A stretch of DNA of 64,000 nucleotides from Bacteroidales bacterium UBA7009. GTDB taxonomy: Bacteria > Bacteroidota > Bacteroidia > Bacteroidales > Paludibacteraceae. The position numbers were made by a program, and so were the translations under genes. The stretch is taken from NCBI GenBank assembly GCA_002449665.1, contig DJXH01000008.1, positions 62,001 to 126,000 on the forward strand, given 5' to 3'. Positions within the stretch are counted from its first letter, which is position 1. The number at the start of each line of letters is the position of its first letter. The notes beneath the pieces were generated by a model. That model had not been told where the DNA came from. It saw only the letters and a program-made list of their open reading frames with translations, and ran no database searches. Positions 36,077-45,934 of this stretch are shown one piece after another.

Positions 36077-37100
36077 ACTCTATTCCTAATTTTTCTAACA
36101 CCTCTTTTATGATGAGAATATCTACTGCATAAGATTGTCCACGAGCAAGTTTTTCTGTTCCGCTTTCATCAATTTCTGCAATAGGAATACTGACATTTAT
36201 ACCGATTACTTCCCCACGCATATTGCAAAGCGGTGAACCGCTATCACCGCCATCAATACCAATAGTATGCGTAAGGAAACCATCATTGTAGCGACTAAGA
36301 ACACCATTATTGAAGGTTGCTCCGTTTCCTAAACCACATCCGAGTTTTGCAACCTCTTCACCTATAGTAGCCTGTTGTCTAACAATTGGCAGATAAGCGG
36401 ATTTCTCTCCATTATCTAATTGTACCATAAAGATGGTAAAATCAACCTTTCCTTCTCTGTACGTGGTTATCATCCTTGATATCAGGCGTGTGTTAAATGT
36501 GTCGTAACTGCCATCATCGTTTATTTTATATATAATTGCGCGCTCATTTCCATTCCAAACGTGATTATTAGTGATGGCAAGACCATTATCATTTATGAAG
36601 AAACCGGTTCCTATGCCGCTTTCAGTTCGTATCAAAAATGTAGCAGGTAGCATCACCGTGCGAAGTTCACTTAACTTTAATTCGGATCGAATATTTGTTT
36701 TGACCAAATCGGAATATATTTTTAAACTATCAAAACGTAGCGTTACGTCAAGTTTTGCCATACGTGTTAGCAACAACTTACGTTGAATGCTTACATTCCC
36801 TGCCGCTACGTTAACATAGGCTCGAATAGTGGTTAGAGGCGAACTTATAAATTGTTGCTGCTTTGAGTCAGCAACAATGTTTACTTGCTTGCCCTTAACA
36901 TTCTGCTCAAGATACTTTTTGGCGTTCTCAGAATCTTGTACGCCAAGTAGCACCACTTTCGTTCCGTTTTGTAATTCCACTTGATTTCCGGATATAACTT
37001 TTATAACGGTACTTTGCATACCATTTACTTTGATGTTATCTGCAAAACCAACGGATATAAATGTAAAAGTTAAGACTAAACTATAGAGAATTCTTTTCAT
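36066..37100 (-). CDS. secreted trypsin-like serine protease with SNase-like N-terminal domain
   Basis: 344 residues. A signal peptide (1-20, ending GFA) is followed by a small domain (22-100: TVIKVISGNQVELQNGTKVV then LLGVQDSENAKKYLEQ) that resembles the core of staphylococcal-nuclease-like (OB) domains but lacks the catalytic Arg/Glu set I would expect, so it may be a binding module. The trypsin-like domain (about 150-344) has the full triad: His180 in ITNNHV, Asp220 in KVDFTIF, Ser287 in GGDSGSP. Expected in the periplasm. It overlaps both flanking genes. In conflict systems such proteases often process or activate partners, which is inference here. Confidence 0.85.
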   Translation of the reverse strand: MKRILYSLVLTFTFISVGFADNIKVNGMQSTVIKVISGNQVELQNGTKVVLLGVQDSENAKKYLEQNVKGKQVNIVADSKQQQFISSPLTTIRAYVNVAAGNVSIQRKLLLTRMAKLDVTLRFDSLKIYSDLVKTNIRSELKLSELRTVMLPATFLIRTESGIGTGFFINDNGLAITNNHVWNGNERAIIYKINDDGSYDTFNTRLISRMITTYREGKVDFTIFMVQLDNGEKSAYLPIVRQQATIGEEVAKLGCGLGNGATFNNGVLSRYNDGFLTHTIGIDGGDSGSPLCNMRGEVIGINVSIPIAEIDESGTEKLARGQSYAVDILIIKEVLEKLGIEYGR

Positions 37101-37861
37101 GCCATTTGGATTTTTTGTTTGTTAATTATATGCCACACTTCGCCGGAAAGATGTAATATCCCCGGCTGAACTACACGGATTTCGGAAATATGAGCCGGAA
37201 TACTATCATATTCCGAACTCTCCGAAATAACAGGATTAAACATACTTATAGCAGCATCCTGTACATCTTTACTCTTAATAAAACTATATGTTGCCTCGGT
37301 AGCATTATTGATGGTTATTACAAAAATACATTTATCAGATTGTTTATATAGTTTGTTCACACTAAAACCTAACGGCGAGTGAGAATCAACACCTTGTGAA
37401 TAAAAAACTTGGGGGTAGATAATTAGAGGGATGGCTTGTGTTTCCGTCCTTTCTTGCGCTTCTCTCTTTTCTAATAGAATGCTTTGTAATGTAGAGGAAA
37501 TCCGCGTAATATCCTCTTGTAACGCTCTGTACTGCAGCTGTTTTTCAGCCATCTGCCGTTCCATAGTTACTATTACTGCTTTCAAACTCATTATATCATT
37601 TTTTAGAGGTTGAAGGTCGTGCGGTAAAACAAACTGTTCTTTCTTTATTTCATTATTCTTTTCTTGAACTGATAACTCATCTGCTGTACTCTCTACATTT
37701 TTAGAACGAAAATATACCAATAAGCCAAAAGCAATGATAAACAACACAAGACAACATATACCTGCTTTGATGTCGATGAAGAATGAAATTATAATCGCTA
37801 CGAAAGCAAATATACCTATCAGTAAATCCTTAAATTGTTCATTGCTCATTTTATATGACAT
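37097..37861 (-). CDS. two-helix membrane protein with coiled coil, unknown function
   Basis: 254 residues. Two transmembrane helices at about 11-30 and 32-51 (IGIFAFVAIIISFFIDI, AGICCLVLFIIAFGLLVYF) are followed by a coiled coil (about 80-135, NDIMSLKAVIVTMERQMAEK) and a C-terminal beta-type domain ending GEVWHIINKQKIQM. It overlaps the next gene (ATGA-like) and the previous one by about 10 bases. It is similar in plan to its upstream neighbour, so the pair may form a hetero-oligomer. Confidence 0.6.
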   Translation of the reverse strand: MSYKMSNEQFKDLLIGIFAFVAIIISFFIDIKAGICCLVLFIIAFGLLVYFRSKNVESTADELSVQEKNNEIKKEQFVLPHDLQPLKNDIMSLKAVIVTMERQMAEKQLQYRALQEDITRISSTLQSILLEKREAQERTETQAIPLIIYPQVFYSQGVDSHSPLGFSVNKLYKQSDKCIFVITINNATEATYSFIKSKDVQDAAISMFNPVISESSEYDSIPAHISEIRVVQPGILHLSGEVWHIINKQKIQMA

Positions 37862-38968
37862 TTATTATAAGTTTGTTATTAGCATCCACTCTATATATCC
37901 CATTGTCGGGAATTACAATGCCATCCTTTACCACTTCTACACCTCTTGCTACCCCCGCAGGTTTGCTATTGATAGTGATGTAGTTGTCAGTACCGATTAG
38001 CATACTTTGAAAATAGGGTTTTATTCCTTCAACAAGTGTATAGTAGTATGTATTGCCTTGTCTATAAAGACGGAATATAGGTTTCTCGGCAGGCTGCAAA
38101 GTGAAATAATTTTTTCCCCAATCGCATTGCACTTGGTCTGTGTCGAACGGTAGTTCAGCAGGTGTAGTAGTTTGAGCTTGAATGGACGGCTTTTGATTAT
38201 TGAGAGATTGAATATATGACTCCAAGCGTTTTTCTTGAGAATTTATCGCCTTATTTATCTCTTCTGTTATCAACGATTTGATTTGCTGTTGCGATAAGAT
38301 TTTTGCAGATGGGCTTTGGGTTACTTCATTCTTATTGATATTATCACGTCTTTCGCTCAAATAATCTAATCTGCCTTTCACTTTTTTTATGCTATTTGCA
38401 TTATTTTTTGAATAAAGCAAAAGTATGATGATTATTAAAAGAAGTACTATAGTTACTCCACAGAAAATATAATATACAACAGATAATTTATTATCAAATA
38501 ATTCAATCATATTATATATGTCAGTTTTGGTAACATACGAAGTCTGAGCCACCCTATTTGTTATAGTGTCTCCTTTTGATATATCTTTTCTTTTTAGTTG
38601 AAAATACAACCATTTTTCAGGCGAGACTGTATCATTTGCCGTTTTTATTACATAATATAATATATTCTCATTTACACTATCATTTAGAGGTAAATATAGA
38701 ATACTTCTGGACTCCTTGTCATAACCAAATTTAAGATTCGGAAGTGAATAGAACTTTGTAAAAAGAATAGAATCTCGCTTGTCATTTTTTAGGGATCTTC
38801 CATTTAGAAAAACTTCCTTTGAAATATCACTTAAGAACAAGGTATCCGATGTCTTTGTCGCATCGTATTCTACTGAAATAGTAGGATAAGAAATGATTTT
38901 TTTTCGTATGCATAAAGTGATATGCAAATCATCAATGCTGTAATTATCAATATTAAAGACTTTTTCAT
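37851..38968 (-). CDS. exported single-pass membrane protein, frame broken in an A8 run
   Basis: A long frame reads from a TTG at 38927. However, an ATG at 38968 begins a clear signal peptide (MKKSLILIITALMICISLYA) in the neighbouring frame. The two join as ...YEKK|IISYPTISVEYD if one A is added to the run of eight A (38897-38904), or if the ribosome slips by -1 there. The mature protein has a beta-type domain (to about 140), one helix (CGVTIVLLLIIIILLLYS), a helical segment with QQQIKSLITEEINKA and a C-terminal domain (FRLYRQGNTYYYTLVEG). It belongs to the cluster. The start and the frame break are inferred from the signal peptide. Confidence 0.65.
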
Positions 38969-39035
38969 GTGCGTAACGTTTCTATTGGAAGTGGAGAATC
39001 AACTCCACTTCCATAAATTAGACATAACTAAATTT

Positions 39036-42000
39036 TTAGCCTTCATATTTAATCAATTGCGTACAATCAATCAGAGCTTCTTTGAGCGGATAGAAGAACA
39101 GCGTCTCTCGAAGACTATGGGCCGCATAACTTTCAGGGATGGCTGTAGCAAGAGAATTATAGCTGTTCTGCGCCTTACTCTTAAGAGTTTTTATAACTTC
39201 ATCAGACATAGTCAGACCATATTTTTGATGAATATAGTCAAAGATTGCCTTATCCGTAAGAGTAGATAGAAATTTATTATACTCTTGCATAACATTTTCT
39301 TGTATCTCGTTACTTCTAACCTCGTTGTAGGTAATTGCTCTATTAGTATCAAAACCATAATCCACCGTTTCTGTTATCGTTCCATCAGGGATAACGTAGG
39401 TTCCGATTGGTGTAGTCAGTGTCCCCTTGGCTGTTATTTCTTTTGCTTCGGCGATATTGGCTATGATGGTGAAGTCTTGTGGTGCCATTTTGCCTACGTA
39501 CTTTTCAAGTAGCATTTTAGTTAAGTCTTTTATATCAGCGGCATTGGGCGAGATAATATTTATATATTTACTTCCCATTCCGGTGAAGGAAATATAATTA
39601 GGAATGCCTACATTTTGTTTTTTTATCAACCGTGCTACGTGGTACATTAGTGCCATATAGTGGATAAAGACAATACTATATGCCGTTTGGTTGTTACGAA
39701 TAAAATTAGTAGTGTTAAATATCCGTTCGTTGCTAAACAGATAGCCCATTATGTCGCTCGAAGTATTTGCTACTCCGTTTCTTAACAAGTCAAGTGTTTG
39801 CAACGATTGACTGTCATAATGATTTCTATTGCCATCTATATACTTATATAGTATTTCTGCAAAACCATTTCGTAGCGTAGGCGGATTTGTTAAAGCCATT
39901 CCGTCTCCCCAGAGGTCATTGCCTGCAAAACGAGTACTTGAGAAATTGGAACTGATAAGATTGCCGGCATTGTCTCTATTGACAAAGAGCATATCGTGTG
40001 TTCCACCGCCGATATCTATATTAAGAAAACTGGATGCTCCAAATTTCGGTAGTAGTACGTTATATGGTGCTATAGACTCGCTATAATCAGGTGCGATAAT
40101 ACAACCATTCAGCTGCAAATCGTTTTGGGCATCTTGCCAACAGTTTATGATGGCATTTTTAAGAGGGGCTATCATCGTTTCCGGGAAAGTTAGTCTGACT
40201 TCAAAATTAGTGCTTCCTCCATCTTGCAATGCTTTATTTTTCAGCATCCACAGTATTTGCTTAAAGTACAATTTGATGATTGCTGTATTGTGAGCATCTG
40301 CTGCATTCTGCTCCAATAACCATTTAAGCTGGGTTATATAACGCGCATTGTCAAATTGCGTCTGCTCATACATCATATTAAATCCGGCAGAAACAGTTCC
40401 GAAAAGTGCAGATTGCCCGGATACAGGGTTAAGTTCGCAAACTGCCGAAGTAGTCGGGAGTGAGAATCGTTCACCTTTGCCGATAGTTTTGGGAGCAAAC
40501 TCACGACTGATGTAGTTCTCTGACATATTTTGCAATAATAGCTCCCCTATTGAGCCGGTATGCAGATATACTGTTTGTTGTTCACTTCCGGTAAACTCTA
40601 ACGACCGTGGAGCAGCATTACCTTTGGTATATGCAATATGGGTATTAGATGTTCCGAAATCGACAGCAAAGACAAAGTTTTCATTTCCCTGAGTTATCTC
40701 TTCCAGTTTTGGAATGACAAGAGCATGCCACGTTTGATTATTGCTATTATCATTTATTTCTATTATATCAAAAGTACCATTTATGTCGTAATAGCGTGTT
40801 TGATATGTAGCAGTCGTTTCTTGTGTGCGTACATTATCTTGTGCCATAACTTGCGTGCCTGTCACATCATAGAAACTTGCAGACAAACTGCTTCTACTGC
40901 ATTTTAATATGCTGTATCTGTCATTATTCCCTGTCTTATAGAACGGGAATACACCTAACGTCATTACCGCGCTTACAATATCTTCCTCGTTATATTGGTG
41001 GCTGATAATGAACTGACTATGTATATTGTTGTTTAACGGCACATTAACAGTAACCGTTACAGCATTACCATTAGCAGTAACCGACACCATTGTTTCCACA
41101 TCGCTTATATTAAAATAGTCGAAGAACTTGCGGCGCAACGGCAGCAGATAGTGGGCATCGCCGACAGTTGCTGTAATAAACTTGTCCTTATCTATTGCAA
41201 ATGGCACTTTTACTATCTTGTCTTCCAAGAGGTCGCTCCAGATAAGGAAAGGATATACAACGCCCATCCCGCCGGGCAACTGACGTTGATGTAATTCTTG
41301 ACGACGAATAACGGGTTCATCGATTTGGCAAGTCGTTGAATTCCATTGGGTATGACCTATATAGGTTACTCCTGTCAAGCCGTTCCTGTCAAGCATAAGC
41401 GGAATATGTTGTTCTTCTCCGGCTGGTATATGTTGCTTGTATCTGTCGGAGGTGGGTACTATTTCATAACCGCTTACTACCTTAATCTGCTTATAACATA
41501 GGGGTAACTGGTAGGCGACTACATTCCCGCCGTCTATATCTCTAACCGACACATATTTGCTATAAAACACAGCCGGATTACCACCAAACTCGTTAGTTAT
41601 AGCATTCATGTTATTATAATTAGCAAAGAGTACTCCTAAATATGAGTTAAAGTACTGCGCCTGTGCAGGAAGGATAGTATTAAATGCTACATATAGAGCA
41701 TATATCATTTCCACAAAATCGGCATCACGATTATTTAAGAACGTTGTATTGCCTGTGAATAATGCCGTTCCGCCGCCTGCGCTGGCAAATCCAAGTTGCT
41801 TATCATTCATCGTTCTTTTCCAGTTGGGGGAAGTAAAGACGAGAGTAAAGGGTGAGGTGCCGCCAATTAGTATCTCCTCGCCAAGGTGTTCCCAATAGAA
41901 AAGATATATATCTTGAAGTCCCGTTGTGTGTGCTATCTCATCTTCCAATACTTGTGCTAAACGTGTGTGGTTGTCGTTTCCGGCAGCCCGCAGTGCTGCT

Positions 42001-42407
42001 ATTTGCGTTGCTGCGTTCCAACGTTTAACTTTCAGTTTATTATCTCTGCCGTGTTGGAAAAGAAACTCTAAAAGGTCGAAACATTCAGAAACAAGTGTTG
42101 CCTCCATCTTAAGAGTTTGAGGAGGGTTGCTTAACACACCATAACCTTTACCATTGAAGGATTGGAAGGCTACATTAAAGAGATGAATACGAGCAAAGAT
42201 AGAGGGTATGGAAGTACCTATCTTGCCGTTTACATTGTTGATTGCGATATTTTCGAGGAGAGCCTCACTAATGTGATTTGTTTGAGTCCATCCGTTCATT
42301 GTTGCCGCAGCAGTTGGGGTAACACCGGCATCGTTAGTTTTAGGTTCGTGGATACGAAATGCATAGGCTGTTTGCCCATTCTGCTCTAAATTATTATTTC
42401 TTGGCAT
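39036..42407 (-). CDS. giant protein with C-terminal actin/Hsp70-type ATPase core
   Basis: 1123 residues. The C-terminal half carries the three nucleotide-binding motifs of the actin/Hsp70/sugar-kinase superfamily: phosphate 1 FAVDFGTSNTHIAY (about 580), phosphate 2 LNIDIGGGTHDMLF (about 797) and adenosine ISFTGMGSKYINI (about 945). The N-terminal 570 residues do not match anything I know; they are mixed, with repeated aromatic GxG loops (FASAGGGTALFTGN). DnaK and HscA are excluded by length and by lack of the substrate domain. SrfB-like proteins are a possible distant relation. No signal peptide, so cytoplasmic. It lies 12 bases after the tubulin-like gene: two different cytoskeletal NTPase folds side by side. 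Confidence 0.8.
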   Translation of the reverse strand: MPRNNNLEQNGQTAYAFRIHEPKTNDAGVTPTAAATMNGWTQTNHISEALLENIAINNVNGKIGTSIPSIFARIHLFNVAFQSFNGKGYGVLSNPPQTLKMEATLVSECFDLLEFLFQHGRDNKLKVKRWNAATQIAALRAAGNDNHTRLAQVLEDEIAHTTGLQDIYLFYWEHLGEEILIGGTSPFTLVFTSPNWKRTMNDKQLGFASAGGGTALFTGNTTFLNNRDADFVEMIYALYVAFNTILPAQAQYFNSYLGVLFANYNNMNAITNEFGGNPAVFYSKYVSVRDIDGGNVVAYQLPLCYKQIKVVSGYEIVPTSDRYKQHIPAGEEQHIPLMLDRNGLTGVTYIGHTQWNSTTCQIDEPVIRRQELHQRQLPGGMGVVYPFLIWSDLLEDKIVKVPFAIDKDKFITATVGDAHYLLPLRRKFFDYFNISDVETMVSVTANGNAVTVTVNVPLNNNIHSQFIISHQYNEEDIVSAVMTLGVFPFYKTGNNDRYSILKCSRSSLSASFYDVTGTQVMAQDNVRTQETTATYQTRYYDINGTFDIIEINDNSNNQTWHALVIPKLEEITQGNENFVFAVDFGTSNTHIAYTKGNAAPRSLEFTGSEQQTVYLHTGSIGELLLQNMSENYISREFAPKTIGKGERFSLPTTSAVCELNPVSGQSALFGTVSAGFNMMYEQTQFDNARYITQLKWLLEQNAADAHNTAIIKLYFKQILWMLKNKALQDGGSTNFEVRLTFPETMIAPLKNAIINCWQDAQNDLQLNGCIIAPDYSESIAPYNVLLPKFGASSFLNIDIGGGTHDMLFVNRDNAGNLISSNFSSTRFAGNDLWGDGMALTNPPTLRNGFAEILYKYIDGNRNHYDSQSLQTLDLLRNGVANTSSDIMGYLFSNERIFNTTNFIRNNQTAYSIVFIHYMALMYHVARLIKKQNVGIPNYISFTGMGSKYINIISPNAADIKDLTKMLLEKYVGKMAPQDFTIIANIAEAKEITAKGTLTTPIGTYVIPDGTITETVDYGFDTNRAITYNEVRSNEIQENVMQEYNKFLSTLTDKAIFDYIHQKYGLTMSDEVIKTLKSKAQNSYNSLATAIPESYAAHSLRETLFFYPLKEALIDCTQLIKYEG

Positions 42408-42419
42408 AATAAATCAATT

Positions 42420-43942
42420 TTACTTAACTTTTGAATAAATATTTTTGGCTACATCGCGAAGCACTTTTAGGAAAGTTGTGTCATCTCCATTCTTGACGGG
42501 GTCACTAAAAGTGTCAAGTGCATTTCCGATGTTATCATCCTTAATGGGACTTCTACTAAAGAAACCGGTACTTATTTCCTTATCAGCAAAGAGTTTTCCT
42601 AAATCTTGTTTATTATTTTTATCATCAACACTTTCCATGTTATATAGATGAAGTTTATGGACATGGTCGTTCATCTCTTTGAGCCACGAATAATAGCCCC
42701 ATTCCTGAGTGTTTTTCAAGAATTCATCAATGTCTTTATATACATATACATCCTTTCCGAGTTTACGGGCAAGACCGAAAGCGTTATAATAGGCTGCACT
42801 GTCGCGAATTTTATCTCTGTCTCCACAAACCACATCACGATAGTATTTCATAGCAAGTGAGAATATGGAGAGATTATTCAACACCAGTTCGTGTGTAGTA
42901 TCAAAGAAATCGGGAAGATTGATTTGAGTTGTTAATTTTGCATCTTTTATGCTAAACTCATAAGGATTATGATTAGCCCCAGTGAGAGTATTATCTTTCA
43001 AAAACTGAATGATAGATGTGGCGGCAACAAATTCCACAACGTGAGCCTTGTTTTGCTGCCTTTGTTCACCCTCAGCATAAACATAGTTATCCATATTTTC
43101 ATCGCCAACATAGTATATGGCGTTAACTATATCATTGATGCCGGCCGACTTGTAGTAGCCTAAAGCCGCTTTTGTCTTGGTATTGAACAGTGTATGGTCT
43201 ATAGCGCCTGTATCAGCAGAATCTGTAGGCGTATCTAATTTGAAATAGGGCAATATCAGACTTGCACCTATGACTGCACTTTGCAAATCATGATGTGTGT
43301 TATCATGTCTAATTGCTTTGACAAGTTCGGGGAAACCGCTTGCTCCTGTGCCGCCGAATATGGAACTGACTATAAAAACTTTATCGCCGGGTTGGAATTG
43401 ACTTGCAAAGGTAGCATATTCCGGACTGTCTTTCAGTTTGTGAAATACTACAGACCCGATATTAGGATTACCTTTGAAGCCTTTTGCCATATCAAGTTCT
43501 AATTCTGTCTCCTTAGTATTGTCCCCTGAAGTATCATATAAGGCTTCTAATAGCGATCCTGTCAGTTTAGTTGTAGGATTAGTGTTAAGAGCATTTTTGT
43601 CAAGGTACTGTGAGAATTTCTCCGTTGTATTAGGTCCAAAGTAGAACTCGTATGGGTGTTGAGTGTCATTAGAAGGCAACGGATGAACCCGTGTCATAAA
43701 GAAATGGTCATTATAAATTACTCCTCTATGAGCATCCGGATAAAGACGGTTTTGAATCTTTTATATGTTTCTATCGCTTTTACGCAGCGTGTTTTGTCGC
43801 CGTTTGACAAGTCATAGTCTATAATGAGCGGTACTATCTCATAGGAACTGTCAAGTCCATCTATGCCGGAAGCAAGCATCATAGTGAGCGAGCGCAACAC
43901 ACGTGCCCCCGTACCGCCGATTGCAAATATAAATAGTTTCAT
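42420..43942 (-). CDS. tubulin/FtsZ-like GTPase (not FtsZ), frame broken once
   Basis: Two frames, 43942-43718 and 43697-42420, are halves of one protein of about 507 residues. The first half has the N-terminal nucleotide loop IFAIGGTGARVLRSL (T1) and a ...LIIDYDLSNGD strand. The second has the tubulin signature loop SSIFGGTGASGFPEL (T4). Adding one A to AAAA at 43759-43762 joins them as ETYK-KIQNRLYPDAHRGVIYNDHFF. FtsZ motifs of the division protein are otherwise lacking, and the length and context differ. No membrane segments. Probably a filament-forming GTPase acting with the actin-like ATPase gene 12 bases downstream. Confidence 0.75.
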
Positions 43943-43965
43943 ATAAGTTGGTAGTTAATTGGTTT

Positions 43966-44571
43966 TTAGAAAGGAATGGCTTTGCAGTGTATGCTAAAAC
44001 GCTTACAAATGAGAGAGAGGATAAAAAATATTATCACTGCATACAACCCGTTAATTAAAGATACTTCAAGTGGTATATCCTCGTTCATTGTAAACATACC
44101 ATAAGCAAGAGTATGTTCCGTTCTGAATTTCTTTGCATAGTCCTCTGCCACATTAGTACAAAATTCTCTATACTCTTCATCTTCAATAATAGAGATTGTA
44201 TTGCTTAATGTATTTTTAGCGGACTCGAATAGCCGTGTATTATTTTGACCGTCCCACAAACCGTTCTCATCATAGTGACCTACAATGTAATAGGGAGTTA
44301 TAAACATTGTCGCTAAAAAACTAACACATAGTAGTATCAGCCATATATAACGTTTTGCCGCATTGAAGAAAAGGTTCCCGCATACCCAATAGTAAACAGC
44401 AGTTATTACAGCCGCAACGATAAGTGCCACTAAAAACACATGCATAAACACGTTCCCCTCTTGAAAATAGTCAAGATAATACTGTGTGTCATCCACAACT
44501 TCGTCCAACCTGTTTTTCAAAGCAGGAACCCACTTATACAGGTAAGTGAATACATTAAGAAAAGTCATCAT
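43966..44571 (-). CDS. three-helix membrane protein of unknown function
   Basis: 201 residues. Transmembrane helices lie at about 44-64 (VFLVALIVAAVITAVYYWV), 72-94 (RYIWLILLCVSFLATMFIT) and 170-190 (LINGLYAVIIFFILSLICK). A soluble loop of about 75 residues between the last two is rich in Asp/Glu. It sits between the vWA lipoprotein (11 bases) and the tubulin-like gene (23 bases), well placed to link an envelope vWA protein to cytoplasmic filaments. Confidence 0.65.
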   Translation of the reverse strand: MMTFLNVFTYLYKWVPALKNRLDEVVDDTQYYLDYFQEGNVFMHVFLVALIVAAVITAVYYWVCGNLFFNAAKRYIWLILLCVSFLATMFITPYYIVGHYDENGLWDGQNNTRLFESAKNTLSNTISIIEDEEYREFCTNVAEDYAKKFRTEHTLAYGMFTMNEDIPLEVSLINGLYAVIIFFILSLICKRFSIHCKAIPF

Positions 44572-44582
44572 AATTTTAATAA

Positions 44583-45890
44583 TTAAAAATTAGTATTTAT
44601 AAATTGCATTTCAGTTTTTATCACGACATCGGTATTATTCAATACTTTAAAACCATCTATAAGATATTGAAGATTAAAGGTCTTGTTCTTTTTATCTTTG
44701 TTCTTAAATATATCGCTATCGTCATCATCTGTAAGGGTGCTTATCCACGTAGGCACAGCGTATTTAAGTTCAAAACACAGAGTATTGCCTGATACGTAAG
44801 TTGTCCTACTTACTTTCGAAAATGAGACAATTACTCTATGCTTTCCGGCATCTACATAAAGGTTATATTTATTACGTGGAACTTCTGAAAATTCATCTTT
44901 AGGCTGTCTTTTATACTTCAAGACAAAGTTTGACTCAAAATACTCCGATGTCTGCATATAAGCGGGAAGCGATTTTATATCACAAGAAAATGATATAGTA
45001 TCTTTACTTTGTATCTTCAGTGCACCTTTCTTATCTTTTGCGGGAATAATACCGGCAAGACTGCCGAATTTGCAGTTATTGTATGATGCAGCATCGCCTA
45101 TCATTATAATGTCTGTATATTGATATACTGCATCACCTGAACTTTGGGATTGCCCTGTAATGACGTTTTGCTCTATCTTTTTTACTTTGTCATGCTTACC
45201 TATAAAGATAGCAAAATACGGACGAGACTTTGCTTTCAGAGTTTGATGATCATTATTGTAGCAATAATATATCCCATCAAAAGTTGCTTCATATCTTAAT
45301 ATAAGTGCACTGTAGGTACTATCCAATTTTTCAAGAGATTCTGATATTTTATCTTTCATTATGTCTCTTGACTGTATATTATACATTCTGTTCCTACTGT
45401 TTCGTATTTGCGCATCTGTTCCGCTCATTATGCCGTCTGAAACAAGGCAAGCCATATCAACGGAGTCAGATAACACTTGCTCTGTCATATAGCCGATAGT
45501 TCCTAAAAAATCAGAAACACCGGAATAATCGAATTTACCTTCTGAGAGATTTTTTATAAAAGCCTTGCTTTTATTCGGTTTTGCTCCAACCTCATAGTAT
45601 TCTGCGGCATTTATCATTTTGCTATAACCGGATATAACCCCGCGAAATTCGGGACTAAGCCCATCTATATACCCTTTCATACTTTTAGATATATCAAAGA
45701 GCATGATAGCATTCTTTGTCGTTTGGCTTTCAACTTGACTAAATTGGTCAGTTGTCTTAATTCCTGTTTTCTTTACTTTCTGCTGTTGCGCAACTTCATT
45801 TGCAGCGTTTTCTGTCGGCTTTTTTGTACAAGAAGCCAACATAATCTGCGGCAACAATAAAAGAGTAACGATTTTAACAACGTAATTCAT
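44583..45890 (-). CDS. vWA-domain lipoprotein of the cytomotive cluster
   Basis: 435 residues. Lipoprotein signal peptide with lipobox MLASC (Cys21). The vWA domain starts AIMLFDISKSMKGY with an intact MIDAS pattern DxSxS (Asp66, Ser68, Ser70) and a later ACLVSDGIMSG carrying another metal-site Asp. The C-terminal half is beta-rich (FELKYAVPTW). vWA domains bind protein ligands through a metal ion, so this is a likely envelope adaptor. It is sequence-unrelated, by eye, to the YfbK-type vWA lipoprotein at 9.9-11.4 kb. Confidence 0.8.
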   Translation of the reverse strand: MNYVVKIVTLLLLPQIMLASCTKKPTENAANEVAQQQKVKKTGIKTTDQFSQVESQTTKNAIMLFDISKSMKGYIDGLSPEFRGVISGYSKMINAAEYYEVGAKPNKSKAFIKNLSEGKFDYSGVSDFLGTIGYMTEQVLSDSVDMACLVSDGIMSGTDAQIRNSRNRMYNIQSRDIMKDKISESLEKLDSTYSALILRYEATFDGIYYCYNNDHQTLKAKSRPYFAIFIGKHDKVKKIEQNVITGQSQSSGDAVYQYTDIIMIGDAASYNNCKFGSLAGIIPAKDKKGALKIQSKDTISFSCDIKSLPAYMQTSEYFESNFVLKYKRQPKDEFSEVPRNKYNLYVDAGKHRVIVSFSKVSRTTYVSGNTLCFELKYAVPTWISTLTDDDDSDIFKNKDKKNKTFNLQYLIDGFKVLNNTDVVIKTEMQFINTNF

Positions 45891-45934
45891 AATTCTGTGT
45901 TTATATTATAGTTAACTTAATTTTTATCGTTCAA

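Noticed and set aside
39036..42407. DnaK or HscA chaperone
   Set aside because: Only nucleotide motifs match; there is no Hsp70 substrate domain, length is nearly double and no dnaJ/grpE is nearby.
42420..43942. Cell-division FtsZ
   Set aside because: The loops differ (GGTGAR, GGTGASG rather than GxGGGxxN and GGGTGTG) and there is no ftsA/ftsQ/mur cluster; the context is accessory.
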